Of a stretch of 64,000 bases of DNA, positions 6,876-14,486 are shown in pieces. The notes below the pieces were generated by a model that was not told the origin of the DNA, ran no database searches, and was given only the letters and a program-made list of their open reading frames with translations. Source of the DNA: Cystobacter fuscus DSM 2262 (GTDB taxonomy: Bacteria > Myxococcota > Myxococcia > Myxococcales > Myxococcaceae); contig NZ_ANAH02000009.1 of NCBI RefSeq assembly GCF_000335475.2, positions 124,001-188,000 on the forward strand. Reading direction: 5' to 3'. The position numbers and the translations under genes are program-made. The stretch's first letter is position 1. Every line of letters begins with the position of its first letter.

Positions 6876-9701
6876 TCAACTCGTGGGGGTGGAGCCGCCG
6901 AGGGGTGGACGGGAAATCCACGCGGCGATGAAGAGATCCAGCTCGCCGCGCAGCACGTCCTTCACCCGGGGCGTGCCAGCGCCCGTGCGGGGATCCTCGA
7001 CGCGGGCGCTGCGGCCCAGGTGGTAGCGCCGGGCCTCGTCCGCGGTGCCGCTGCCTCCCTGGCCTCGCACCACTCGCGAGGCGATGTCCTTCATCTCCTC
7101 CAACTCGCCCGCGCCCGCGAGCGTCATCACCCGGCCGCTCGTCTCGTCGCGCACCGTCACCTCCGTCTTCACCCGGTTGACGAAGGTGCCCTCGTACCGC
7201 CGCACCTCGCGGCCGTCCACGTCGAGCTGCTCGAGCTCCTCCACGGGTCCACCCCGGTGCACCCGCACGTAGGCGCGCTGCCGCTTCTCGTCCTCGATGC
7301 GCCGGTGCAGGCCCGCCTCGCCCGACAGGTAGCCGTAGGCCCCGGGGCCCGTGACGCGCACCACCACTCGGGAGGGCTCCTCCGCCTCCGCCACCGCGAG
7401 CGCCTCGTAGCCGCGCCGCTCCGCCCAGCCCAGGTACATGGACGCCAGCTCCTGCACCCACGCTGCCTGCCCCTCGCTCGTCTCGCTCGCGCAGATGTCC
7501 ACCAGGGCCTCGTCTCCCTGGTCCATCTCCCCGGAGGTGCCCAGCACCTCGGCCATCTGCACCTCGCGCGCGACCTCCTCCACCTGCTTGGCCGCCGAGG
7601 AGAGCTGGGCCTCGCCCTTGGCCTCGCGCACGAGCCGCCGCGCGAACGTGGAGCGCTCCTCCAAGCGGTCCAACTCGTTGAGCTGCGCCTCCACCGAGCG
7701 GAAGGCCCGCAGCGTCGACGCCGCGCGCTGCGGGTCATCCCAGAGGTTGGGCGCCTGGGTGGCCGCGAGCAGCTCCGCGCGCCGCTCCTCCAGCCGGGGC
7801 CGGTTGGCCGAGACGGCGAGCGCGCGCGCCCGTCCCACCAGCCGATCCATCTCGGCGAGCAGGGACTTCTTGTCCAGGCGCCGCTTCACCGCGGACACGG
7901 ACTTCTCCGTGGGCAGCGCGAGCTGGGCCGTCTCCTCGCGGGGGCGCGGGGCCACCTCGGCCACCGCCACCACCTTGTTGCCCGGCCGCGTCTCCACCCG
8001 CACGGGCGTGCCCGGCCGCAGCGGCTTGCGGGCGATCTCCACCGCGAGCGCCGCGGTGAGCGTCTTCTCGATTTCCCGCTGCAGGTAGCGCGCGCCGAAC
8101 TGCGGCGAGTAGCCCCGCTCCACGAGCAGGTCCACCACCCCGGGCATCACCTCCACGTCCAGGCCTCGCGCCCGGATGCCCTCGCGCTCGAGCACCCGGC
8201 CCACCTCGCGCTGGGCGATCTTCCGGATCTCCACCTTGCTGAGCGGCTGGAAGTGGCAGATGGCGTCGAAGCGGTTGAGGAACTCGGGACGGAAGGCGTC
8301 GGCGATCCTCCGGTCCACCTCGACGATGAGCTCCTCGGCGCGGCGCGAGCCCACGAAGCCGATGGACGGCTCGCGGTACACCTCGGAGCCCACGTTGGAC
8401 GTGGCCACGATGACGGTGTTGTTGCAGGAGATGGTCTCTCCCGCGCCGTTGACGAAGGTGCCCTCGTCGAAGAGCTGGAGGAAGCGGTCGTGCACGCTGC
8501 GCGCGGCCTTCTCGAACTCGTCGAGCAGCAGCACGGTGAACACCTTGCCCTCGAGCAGGGCCGTCAGCTCGCCGCGCTTGGTCTCGATGGCGGGGGCCCA
8601 GGCGGCGCCGAAGGGGACGCTCTCGTCGCCGTCGTTGGGGAAGTCCGCCATGTTCAGCCGCACGAGCCGGTCCGGCGAGCCGAAGAGGTACTCGGCGAGC
8701 AGCTTGGCCAGCTGCGTCTTGCCCACGCCCGTGGGGCCGGCGAAGAGGAACACGCCCAGGGGCCGGCGCGGATCGTTCAGGCCCGCCTTGAGCAGGGCCA
8801 CCGAGCGCAGCACGGCCTGCACCGCGTCGGTCTGCCCGAGCAGCCGCTCGCCGAAGAAGCGCTCCGTCTCGTCGAGATCCAACGCCATCGCGTCGTCCAC
8901 GACGAAGCGGGGCAGCCGCGTGGTGGCGCAGAAGCGGGTGAGGATGTCCTCGGGGCCCACGCGATCCTTGGCGCTGCCCGCGGCCTCGGCGGCCGTCTCC
9001 TTGAGCAGCTCGATGGCCTTGCGCGGCAGTCGCTGGGCGAGGAGGAACTTGGAGGCCAGCCGCAGCGCCAGGTCGCACGCCGCCGGATCGATGGGCAGGC
9101 GCAGCTCGCGCTCCTGCTCCTCGGCGACGCGGTGGAGGATCCACCGGGCGCGCTCGGTGGGCGGCTCCTGGAGGGGCACCAGGTGCAGCCGCTCGGCGAA
9201 GGACTCGTCGGCGCGCAGCAGCTCCTGCACGCGCTTGGGCTCGGTCTCGAAGATGAAGCGCGGGGTGCCGGTGCGCAGGGCGCGGAAGGCCACGGGCGCG
9301 AGCGGGCCGCCGATGACCGCGGGCAGATCCCGGATGTAGACGATGGGGCAGGGGTGGCGCTGGAGCCACTCGAGCAGCTCCTCGAACGTCTCGGCCGCCT
9401 GGCGCTGGGTGCTGCGCGCCAGGATGTTGGCGACGGACACCTCCACCATGCGCGCCGAGGCGAGCTCCGCGTCCACGCGGCCCTCGATGATGCGGCGCGC
9501 GACTTCCTGGACCAGGGCGGACTTGCCCACGCCGGTCTCGCCGGACAGCAACGGGTGTTTGCCGCCGCGCGCCAGCAGACCGAGCACCTCCGTCACCGCG
9601 CCGTCCAGGCCGTGCGCGGCCGTGAGCCGTCCCTCGCGTGCCAGGGCCGTCAGATCGCGGTCGATGAGCCGCTCGTTGTCCTCGCTCTTTCGGGTGACCA
9701 T
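6876..9701 (-). CDS. Double AAA+ (ClpA/ClpB-like) unfoldase fused to an RF2-like domain lacking GGQ
   Basis: One uninterrupted 941-residue frame. Residues about 25-250 form a first AAA+ domain (Walker A GETGVGKS at 54-61) with a degraded Walker B (VYIRDLPAVI instead of a DE pair). Residues about 290-600 form a ClpA/B-type second AAA+ domain with intact Walker A (GPTGVGKT) and Walker B (VLLLDEFEKA), sensor region ATSNVGS and a D2-small domain (GYSPQFGARYLQREIEKTL). From about 620 to the end the sequence follows peptide chain release factor 2: NLWDDPQRA, a long coiled region, MYLGWAERRGYEALAV, GPGAYGYLSGEAGLHRR, and a C-terminal RRYHLGRSARVEDPRTG. The SPF stop-codon tripeptide and the GGQ hydrolysis motif are both gone. 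The Clp N-domain and M-domain are also missing. Inferred role: ribosome- or nascent-chain-linked remodelling. Domain calls are confident, biological role is not. Confidence 0.85.
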   Translation of the reverse strand: MVTRKSEDNERLIDRDLTALAREGRLTAAHGLDGAVTEVLGLLARGGKHPLLSGETGVGKSALVQEVARRIIEGRVDAELASARMVEVSVANILARSTQRQAAETFEELLEWLQRHPCPIVYIRDLPAVIGGPLAPVAFRALRTGTPRFIFETEPKRVQELLRADESFAERLHLVPLQEPPTERARWILHRVAEEQERELRLPIDPAACDLALRLASKFLLAQRLPRKAIELLKETAAEAAGSAKDRVGPEDILTRFCATTRLPRFVVDDAMALDLDETERFFGERLLGQTDAVQAVLRSVALLKAGLNDPRRPLGVFLFAGPTGVGKTQLAKLLAEYLFGSPDRLVRLNMADFPNDGDESVPFGAAWAPAIETKRGELTALLEGKVFTVLLLDEFEKAARSVHDRFLQLFDEGTFVNGAGETISCNNTVIVATSNVGSEVYREPSIGFVGSRRAEELIVEVDRRIADAFRPEFLNRFDAICHFQPLSKVEIRKIAQREVGRVLEREGIRARGLDVEVMPGVVDLLVERGYSPQFGARYLQREIEKTLTAALAVEIARKPLRPGTPVRVETRPGNKVVAVAEVAPRPREETAQLALPTEKSVSAVKRRLDKKSLLAEMDRLVGRARALAVSANRPRLEERRAELLAATQAPNLWDDPQRAASTLRAFRSVEAQLNELDRLEERSTFARRLVREAKGEAQLSSAAKQVEEVAREVQMAEVLGTSGEMDQGDEALVDICASETSEGQAAWVQELASMYLGWAERRGYEALAVAEAEEPSRVVVRVTGPGAYGYLSGEAGLHRRIEDEKRQRAYVRVHRGGPVEELEQLDVDGREVRRYEGTFVNRVKTEVTVRDETSGRVMTLAGAGELEEMKDIASRVVRGQGGSGTADEARRYHLGRSARVEDPRTGAGTPRVKDVLRGELDLFIAAWISRPPLGGSTPTS

Positions 9702-9876
9702 GGTTGGAAACGCCCCCGGGGCAGGGCGCGCACTCTAGCCCGCCCGGCGCGCGGGACGCGCAGCTCAACACGCGCGTGGAATGCCAGCGCCTGTGCGTGA
9801 AGTCGGCACGGCCCACGCGATAAACCCGCTTATCTCCCCGACGCGGTTTTTTTCCCGGGTTTTCCGCGCGCGCGGC

Positions 9877-9905
9877 TTGAACCCGTCAGCAGGGACTTTC
9901 ATAGT
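9877..9905 (+). promoter_or_regulatory. Candidate sigma-70-type promoter of the graspetide operon
   Basis: A -35-like TTGAAC (9877-9882) and a -10-like CATAGT (9900-9905) are separated by exactly 17 bp. Transcription would start near 9912, leaving a leader of about 59 nt before the precursor gene. The area is unusually T-rich for this genome. Sequence prediction only. Confidence 0.5.
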
Positions 9906-9970
9906 GCTGACGCCGTTCAGGCAAGCTCCGGCCCCCTGGGACGGAGCACCCCCCCCCACGGAGGTTGGAA

Positions 9971-10171
9971 ATGAAGAAGGACACGACCAAGAAGCCGTTC
10001 TTCGCGAAGTTGCTCGAGGAGCAGGAGTTGGAGCAGGTCACGGGAGGCGTCGGGAACGCGACCCAGAAGTACCCCTCGGACGGTGACGATCACGATGCGA
10101 CGCTGGTCAAGTCGCCCCCCGACACGACCCAGAAGTACCCCTCGGACGGTGACGACGACATCGCGGTCTGA
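9971..10171 (+). CDS. Microviridin-type graspetide precursor with two core repeats
   Basis: A 66-residue peptide starts at the ATG at 9971, 6 bases after a GGAGG sequence. Residues 9-16 (PFFAKLLE) match the PFFARFLE leader helix that microviridin ATP-grasp ligases bind. A double glycine follows at 25-26 (QVTGG). Two cores follow: TQKYPSDGDD at 31-40 and the identical TQKYPSDGDD at 53-62. By analogy with microviridins, each core can receive two ester bonds (Thr and Ser hydroxyls to acidic side chains) and one Lys-to-acid amide, giving a tricyclic protease-inhibitor-like cage. The usual Trp after PSD is Gly here, and all acceptors are Asp rather than the usual mix with Glu. The two ligase genes follow directly. 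No protease, acetyltransferase or exporter gene is next to the cluster. Confidence 0.93.
   Translation: MKKDTTKKPFFAKLLEEQELEQVTGGVGNATQKYPSDGDDHDATLVKSPPDTTQKYPSDGDDDIAV
10059..10155 (+). repeat. Direct repeat encoding the two graspetide cores
   Basis: A 31-bp stretch beginning CGACCCAGAAGTACCCCTCG is present without mismatch at 10059-10089 and 10125-10155. The start-to-start distance is 66 bp (22 codons), so the frame is preserved. Identity at silent positions as well indicates a recent core duplication or conversion. Confidence 0.9.
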
Positions 10172-10179
10172 AACCCTCA

Positions 10180-10198
10180 CGGGGCGGATTGAGCCCCG
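10180..10198 (+). terminator. Short hairpin between precursor and first ligase gene
   Basis: CGGGGC (10180-10185) pairs with GCCCCG (10193-10198) around a 7-nt loop, 8 bases after the precursor stop and 9 bases before the mvdC-like start. It could act as a partial terminator or an mRNA-stabilising 3' end that keeps precursor mRNA above ligase mRNA. There is no T tract, so read-through is expected. Confidence 0.4.
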
Positions 10199-10207
10199 AG
10201 CTCTCTC

Positions 10208-11200
10208 ATGCCCACCGCTCGCGACACCGTCCTGCTCTTCACCCATAGCGGCGACTACTTCACGGTGGATCGCGTCGCGCAGGAGGTGTCGCGGCGGGGG
10301 CTACGGCCCCTTCGCATCGACACGGATGGCTTTCCCTCCGAGTGGGAGCTGACGTCGATGCTGGGGCCGGCGCATCAGGACGTGGTGTTGCACACCCAGG
10401 CGGGCGAGGTGCGAAGCGCCGAGGTGCGCTCGGTGTGGCTGCGTCGGCGTGTCCCTCCCCGGCTCGACGAGACGTTGGAGCCCGCCTGGCGCGAGAGCTG
10501 TGCCCGGGAGTCGAGCGCGGCCCTCGTGGGGGCCCTCGACGGATTGACGGGGGCGGGCTGCCGCTTCATCAATCCCCTCGGCGCGGATGAGGCGGCGGGC
10601 AACAAGCTGCTCCAACTCCGGCTCGCCCGGGCTCATGGGCTCGAGATTCCACGCACCCTGGTGACCAACGACGCGGAGCGGGTGCGCTCCTGGTTCGACG
10701 AAGTGGGCGGCCGGATGGTGGCCAAGATGCTGACGCCGCTGACCCAGTCCATGGGGGGCGGACAGCCCTTCGTGTACACGACCGCCATCGGCCCCGAGCA
10801 CCTGGATGAGCTCGAGGGTCTGCGCCACAGCCCCATGGTGTTCCAGGAGCGCATCGACAAGTCGCACGAGCTGCGTGTCGCCGTGGTGGGCGAGCATTGC
10901 TTCGTGGGGGCCATCGACGCTTCTCGCTCGGTGGAGGGGCAGGTGGACTGGCGGCGCTCCCGCCCGGACGAGTGCGCCTGGTCCCCGGGTCGGCTGCCCG
11001 AGGACGTGGCCCGGCGCCTGGTGCGCCTGGTGGCGGAGCTGGGGCTGGTGTACGGCGCCGCGGATTTCATCGTCACACCCGATGGCCGCTACGTCTTCCT
11101 CGAGGTGAACCCCGGAGGGGAGTGGGGAATGCTCGAGCGGGACCTTGGCCTTCCCATCGCCGCGGCCCTCGCCGACGCGCTCGCTTCCGAGGGAAGTTGA
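10208..11200 (+). CDS. mvdC: MvdC/MdnB-like ATP-grasp graspetide ligase
   Basis: A 330-residue ATP-grasp protein. N-terminal LLFTHSGDYFTVDRVAQEV and LRIDTDGFPSEWEL match the start of MvdC-family maturases. The central part NKLLQLRLARAHGLEIPRTLVTND is shared by all microviridin ligases, as are the ATP-grasp core VFQERIDKSHELRVAVVG and the metal site VFLEVNPGGEWG. Microviridin ligases activate Asp/Glu side chains of the precursor as acyl phosphates. The MvdC/MdnB branch forms the Lys-to-acid amide after the esters are made by its partner. Its place directly after the precursor and before the MvdD-like gene supports this. The ribosome-binding site before the ATG at 10208 is weak, so translation may depend on the precursor gene. 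The split MvdC versus MvdD is from remembered family patterns. Confidence 0.87.
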   Translation: MPTARDTVLLFTHSGDYFTVDRVAQEVSRRGLRPLRIDTDGFPSEWELTSMLGPAHQDVVLHTQAGEVRSAEVRSVWLRRRVPPRLDETLEPAWRESCARESSAALVGALDGLTGAGCRFINPLGADEAAGNKLLQLRLARAHGLEIPRTLVTNDAERVRSWFDEVGGRMVAKMLTPLTQSMGGGQPFVYTTAIGPEHLDELEGLRHSPMVFQERIDKSHELRVAVVGEHCFVGAIDASRSVEGQVDWRRSRPDECAWSPGRLPEDVARRLVRLVAELGLVYGAADFIVTPDGRYVFLEVNPGGEWGMLERDLGLPIAAALADALASEGS

Positions 11201-11227
11201 GCCGCGGAATCGTTGTAAGGAGCAGGG

Positions 11228-12229
11228 ATGACCATCCTCATCGTGACGCATTCCAAGGACAACGACGCGCCCTTGTCCGTGGCGCGTGCCCTCGAGTCCC
11301 GGGGCGAGCGGGTCTACCGTTTCGATACCGACCTGTTTCCCACCGCGCTCCAGCTCTCGCTGGATGAGCGCGGGGCGGGGCGGTTGTCCGGCCCCGCGGG
11401 AGAGCTGTCCCTGGAGGACGTGACGGCGATCTGGTACCGCCGCAACTCGACGGGCAGCGCCATACCCCAGGAGCTGGATGCCCAGCTGCGCCGCCCGTCG
11501 GTGGAGGAGAGCCGGCGCCTGGTGTTCGGCATGATGAGCGCGCTGGGGGTGTTCCAACTCGACGCGCTCGAAATCGTCCGGCGCTCGGAGCACAAGCCGT
11601 TGCAGCTCAAGCTGGCGCGGGCGCTCGGGATGGAGGTTCCCCGGACGCTGATGACCAACGATCCGGTGGCGGTGCGGGCCTTCGCCGCCGAGTGCCCTGG
11701 CGGCGTGGTGACGAAGATGATGTCGTCGTTCGCCGTCTATGACGAGCGGGGCCGGGAGCAGGTGGTCTTCACCACGCCCCTCACCTCGGAGCAGCTCGCG
11801 GACCTGGAGGGACTGGACCTGTGTCCGATGACCTTCCAGGAGCGGTTGACCAAGGCGGTGGAGCTGCGGGTCACGGTGGTGGGGGAGCGGGTGATGGCGG
11901 CGGCCATCGACTCGCAGGCGCTGCCGAGGGCACGCGAGGACTGGCGGCGCGAGGGCGCGGCGCTCGTGGAGGCCTGGCGGCCCTACACGTTGCCCGAGCC
12001 GCTCCACGCCCAGGTGCTGCGGTTGATGGACGCGCTGGGACTCAACTACGGCGCGTTCGACTTCATCGTCACGCCCGAGGGCCGGCACGTCTTCCTGGAG
12101 GTGAATCCCTCGGGGGAGTTCATGTGGTTGATGAAGCACCCGGGACTGCCCGTCGACGAGGCGCTCGCGGACGTGCTCGGTGGCCGCGCGGCGCGGCGGC
12201 TCGCACCGAAGCCGCTGACCGGGGCGTGA
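11228..12229 (+). CDS. mvdD: MvdD/MdnC-like ATP-grasp graspetide ligase
   Basis: A 333-residue ATP-grasp protein that starts at ATG 11228 after AAGGAG. MTILIVTHSKDNDAPLSVARAL, FRFDTD-type and WYRRNSTG segments, CPMTFQERLTKAVELRVTVVG, LMDALGLNYGAFDFIVTPEG and VFLEVNPSGEFMWL follow the MvdD/MdnC pattern, the branch that makes the two ester (lactone) bonds first. TKMMSSFAVYDERGREQVVF corresponds to the conserved segment of this branch. The gap to mvdC is 27 bp, so the two are likely co-transcribed and translated in stoichiometric amounts. Together with mvdC and the precursor it forms a minimal microviridin cluster. Confidence 0.9.
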   Translation: MTILIVTHSKDNDAPLSVARALESRGERVYRFDTDLFPTALQLSLDERGAGRLSGPAGELSLEDVTAIWYRRNSTGSAIPQELDAQLRRPSVEESRRLVFGMMSALGVFQLDALEIVRRSEHKPLQLKLARALGMEVPRTLMTNDPVAVRAFAAECPGGVVTKMMSSFAVYDERGREQVVFTTPLTSEQLADLEGLDLCPMTFQERLTKAVELRVTVVGERVMAAAIDSQALPRAREDWRREGAALVEAWRPYTLPEPLHAQVLRLMDALGLNYGAFDFIVTPEGRHVFLEVNPSGEFMWLMKHPGLPVDEALADVLGGRAARRLAPKPLTGA

Positions 12230-12273
12230 GCCTATGGCCGGAGGCGAGGGCTCGGTGCTAGGGTGCCCGCCCC

Positions 12274-12504
12274 ATGGCCAAGTCCCCCTGCCCCGTGACC
12301 CTGTCGCAGTTCCTCGAGAAGGCCGAGCCGCTCAAGGTGACCATCAACGGTCAGGAGATGCTCGCCGAGGTGAAGTCGTTCTCGACCGGCTCCTTCGGCT
12401 GGTACATCAACGGCAAGACGACCGTCACCGTCGACGGCAAGCCGGTGTCGGTGCAGATCGGCATGAACATGACCGTGGTGGGCTCGAAGGAAGCGGCGCG
12501 CTGA
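12274..12504 (+). CDS. Small conserved-looking hypothetical protein (76 aa)
   Basis: The ATG at 12274 encodes 76 residues, MAKSPCPVTLSQFLEKAEPLKV onwards. The rest is a compact all-beta pattern (TINGQEMLAEVKSFSTGSFGWY, then TTVTVDGKPVSVQIGMNMTVVG). No signal peptide or membrane segment is seen. No clear ribosome-binding site precedes it, and it begins 44 bp after mvdD. It could be a tail gene of the graspetide transcript or, more likely, an unrelated small cytosolic protein. It ends 12 bp before the convergent ThiF-like gene. I do not recognise a family. Confidence 0.65.
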   Translation: MAKSPCPVTLSQFLEKAEPLKVTINGQEMLAEVKSFSTGSFGWYINGKTTVTVDGKPVSVQIGMNMTVVGSKEAAR

Positions 12505-12516
12505 GCCGCGCGGGGC

Positions 12517-13095
12517 TCAGCTCACCGTGGGCGTCACCGCCACGAGTCCCACCAGGGTGTCGCGGCGCACGCCGTGCTTCACGAAGTCCTGCACCGTGCG
12601 CGCGAGCGTGGCGCCGAGCTGGCCGATGAGGGGCAGGTGTTCTCCGCCCTCGCACGTGGCCTGCCCGGGCGTGTCCTCGGCGTCCGGGACGAAGCGCTCG
12701 TCCCAGCGCACCAGCCCGAAGGTGCCGTCCGCCGCCAGCGCGCCGTGCACCAGGGGCTTGCCCGCCGCGCGCGCGAACGCGCTCAGGAGCAGACGGCTCT
12801 CCTGGTTGTCGAAGCAGTCGACGAGCAGATCCGCGCTCGCGCCCAGCGCCGCCACGTTGTCGCGCGTCATCCGCACGCCGAACGCCTCGGCCTTCACACC
12901 GTACAGGTTGAGCAGTTGCAGCTTGAGCGCCTCCGCCTTGTTCTTGCCCACGGAGGGCTTCACGAACGCCTGCGCCCGCAGGTTCTTGGACTCCACGCGG
13001 TCGAAGTCGATGAAGACGAGCGTGGCCTCGAGGTTGCGGCACAGCACCGCCGCCGTGGAGCCGATGGCCCCCACGCCACAGAAGACGATGCGCAT
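12517..13095 (-). CDS. E1-like ThiF/MoeB-fold adenylating enzyme
   Basis: A 192-residue single-domain ThiF/E1 fold protein. The nucleotide-binding loop FCGVGAIGS is followed by FIDFDRVESKNLRAQAF (the D-x-D...N-L-x-x-Q pattern of E1 enzymes that contacts ATP) and VDCFDNQESR (the D-N...R element). QATCEGGEHLPL carries a cysteine at a position where E1-like proteins hold a thioester or crossover loop. Such enzymes adenylate the C-terminus of a ubiquitin-like protein. A GAGGAGG ribosome-binding site precedes the ATG at 13095. The gene upstream (13108-13323) encodes a candidate ubiquitin-like protein and is 12 bp away, so they form an operon. This is shorter than ThiF or MoeB (about 250), as in PRTRC-type E1 proteins. 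The substrate assignment is an inference. Confidence 0.82.
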   Translation of the reverse strand: MRIVFCGVGAIGSTAAVLCRNLEATLVFIDFDRVESKNLRAQAFVKPSVGKNKAEALKLQLLNLYGVKAEAFGVRMTRDNVAALGASADLLVDCFDNQESRLLLSAFARAAGKPLVHGALAADGTFGLVRWDERFVPDAEDTPGQATCEGGEHLPLIGQLGATLARTVQDFVKHGVRRDTLVGLVAVTPTVS

Positions 13096-13107
13096 GGGTG
13101 GGCCTCC

Positions 13108-13323
13108 TCACGCCCCGAAGGGCACCTTGGGCCGCAGGTAGATGCGCTCCTCGCCGCCCGGGGCGCGGAACCGGTCCACCACGTAGTGCTGGAAGGAGTC
13201 CGTCTGGGCGGGAGCCAGCAGCTCCACCGCGATGCGCCGCACATCCGCGTCCGTCAGGAGGGTTTCCCGCTCCAGGGGCACGTCCGTGGACAGGCCGTTG
13301 TAGGTGATGTTCAGCGTCGTCAT
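13108..13323 (-). CDS. Candidate ubiquitin-like beta-grasp protein (71 aa)
   Basis: The ATG at 13323 follows GGGAGG and yields 71 residues. The predicted order is strand (TLNITYNGLSTDVPL), helix (TDADVRRIAVELL), strand (FQHYVVDRFRAPGG) and strand (ERIYLRPKVPFGA), which fits a beta-grasp fold. It resembles the small protein C of PRTRC systems in the opening YNG strand and closing Gly. The end is Phe-Gly-Ala: loss of the final Ala would expose a C-terminal Gly as needed for E1 activation. Its neighbour is the E1-like gene. No sequence match to ubiquitin itself is visible, so the call rests on size, predicted strand order and context. An alternative is a small unrelated protein. Confidence 0.55.
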   Translation of the reverse strand: MTTLNITYNGLSTDVPLERETLLTDADVRRIAVELLAPAQTDSFQHYVVDRFRAPGGEERIYLRPKVPFGA

Positions 13324-13415
13324 GTCCCCGCCTCCCGGGGCCCGGACCGCCGCGAGGGAGGGCGGGGCCGGGGCCGTCCGGGCAGGGACGCGCGAGCGGG
13401 GCGGATTCCTGACGC

Positions 13416-14357
13416 TCAGTGATCGCCGTAGCGCTTCTCGCCGGCCTCCACGCGCAGCTTCAGCTTGTTCTGCGCGGGCGGCAGCGGGCAGGTGGCGTAG
13501 GGAGAGAAGGCGCAGGGCGGGTTGTAGGCGCGGTTGAAGTCCAGCACCACCCGGCCGTCCTTCGTCGGCTGATCCACGTACAGGAAGCGGCCCGCGCCGT
13601 ACGAGTCATTGCGGTTGGTCTGGTCGCCGAAGATGACGAAGAACGGCCCCGAGTCCGATTCGAGGACGGGATCCAACCGGTACTCCTGTCCACCCACCTG
13701 GAAGACGAGCGTGCCCGGGGAGTTCATCTCCTCCACCGTGCCGAGCACGTTGGGGATCGAGAGCTTGCGCGGTGTCGTGGCCGGCTCGAAGCGGCCCTCG
13801 ATGCGCCAGGCGGCGCTCGCCGGCCAGGTGGGGATGCCGTGGAACTGCTTGCGCGCCGGGGCCTCGGGATCCTTCACGCGCAGCCCCATCTTCTCCCCCC
13901 GCGGGATGAGGTAGAAGCGCAGCGTGCCCAGCGAGAGCACGTCCTCGGGGCCCTCGGACGTGCCCAGGGCGCCACCGGTGAAGGGCTTGCCCGCGCGGGT
14001 GAGGGTGACTCCGGGCTGGAGCGTGAGCGTCACCTGGTTGCCCTTGCGCGTGAAGGTTCCGATGCGCGCGGGCGTGCCCTCGGGGAAGACGAAGTCGTTG
14101 TCCGCGGCGGAGCCGAAGCGGTTGTCCCCTTCGTTCAACCAGTGCAGGCCCACGAGCGACAGCCAGCCCTCCTCGGAGGTGAGGTTGGCGAGGCGCTTCT
14201 GGTGCCAGGCGCGCGTCTCCGTTTCCAGGGAGGAGGGAGTCTGTCCGGCGGGCTTCGGGTCGGCGGGTTTCGTCATGGCGGGCTTGGCGGGAGGCGCGGC
14301 GAGGGCGGGAGTCGCGAACGCGAGTCCCGAGAGGGTGAGCAGGCGGGCGATGCGCAT
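13416..14357 (-). CDS. DUF1684 secreted protein
   Basis: 313 residues from the ATG at 14357, with a signal peptide (MRIARLLTLSGLAFATPALA, cleavage likely after AxA). The C-terminal motifs YNPPCAFSPYATCPLPPAQNKL and EAGEKRYG, together with VGLHWLNEGDNRFGS near the N-terminus and IFGDQTNRNDSYGAGRFLYVD, are the hallmarks of DUF1684, a widespread family of unknown function in bacteria. It is predicted periplasmic or outer-surface. A Pro/Lys-rich linker follows the signal peptide. It is divergent from the GH31 gene (129 bp between). It lies between the two halves of the ubiquitin-like gene set, but nothing suggests a role there. Confidence 0.88.
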   Translation of the reverse strand: MRIARLLTLSGLAFATPALAAPPAKPAMTKPADPKPAGQTPSSLETETRAWHQKRLANLTSEEGWLSLVGLHWLNEGDNRFGSAADNDFVFPEGTPARIGTFTRKGNQVTLTLQPGVTLTRAGKPFTGGALGTSEGPEDVLSLGTLRFYLIPRGEKMGLRVKDPEAPARKQFHGIPTWPASAAWRIEGRFEPATTPRKLSIPNVLGTVEEMNSPGTLVFQVGGQEYRLDPVLESDSGPFFVIFGDQTNRNDSYGAGRFLYVDQPTKDGRVVLDFNRAYNPPCAFSPYATCPLPPAQNKLKLRVEAGEKRYGDH

Positions 14358-14486
14358 GGCCGCGACGATGGCAAGCCCGGCCGGTCTCGTCCACCACCAG
14401 GAGGGGCGCCCGGGTTTCGTTCGGTGTGAGACGTCTCTCCAATTCATCCACATCCCGACGTTTCCGCGCATACGCTGCGCCGCCCT

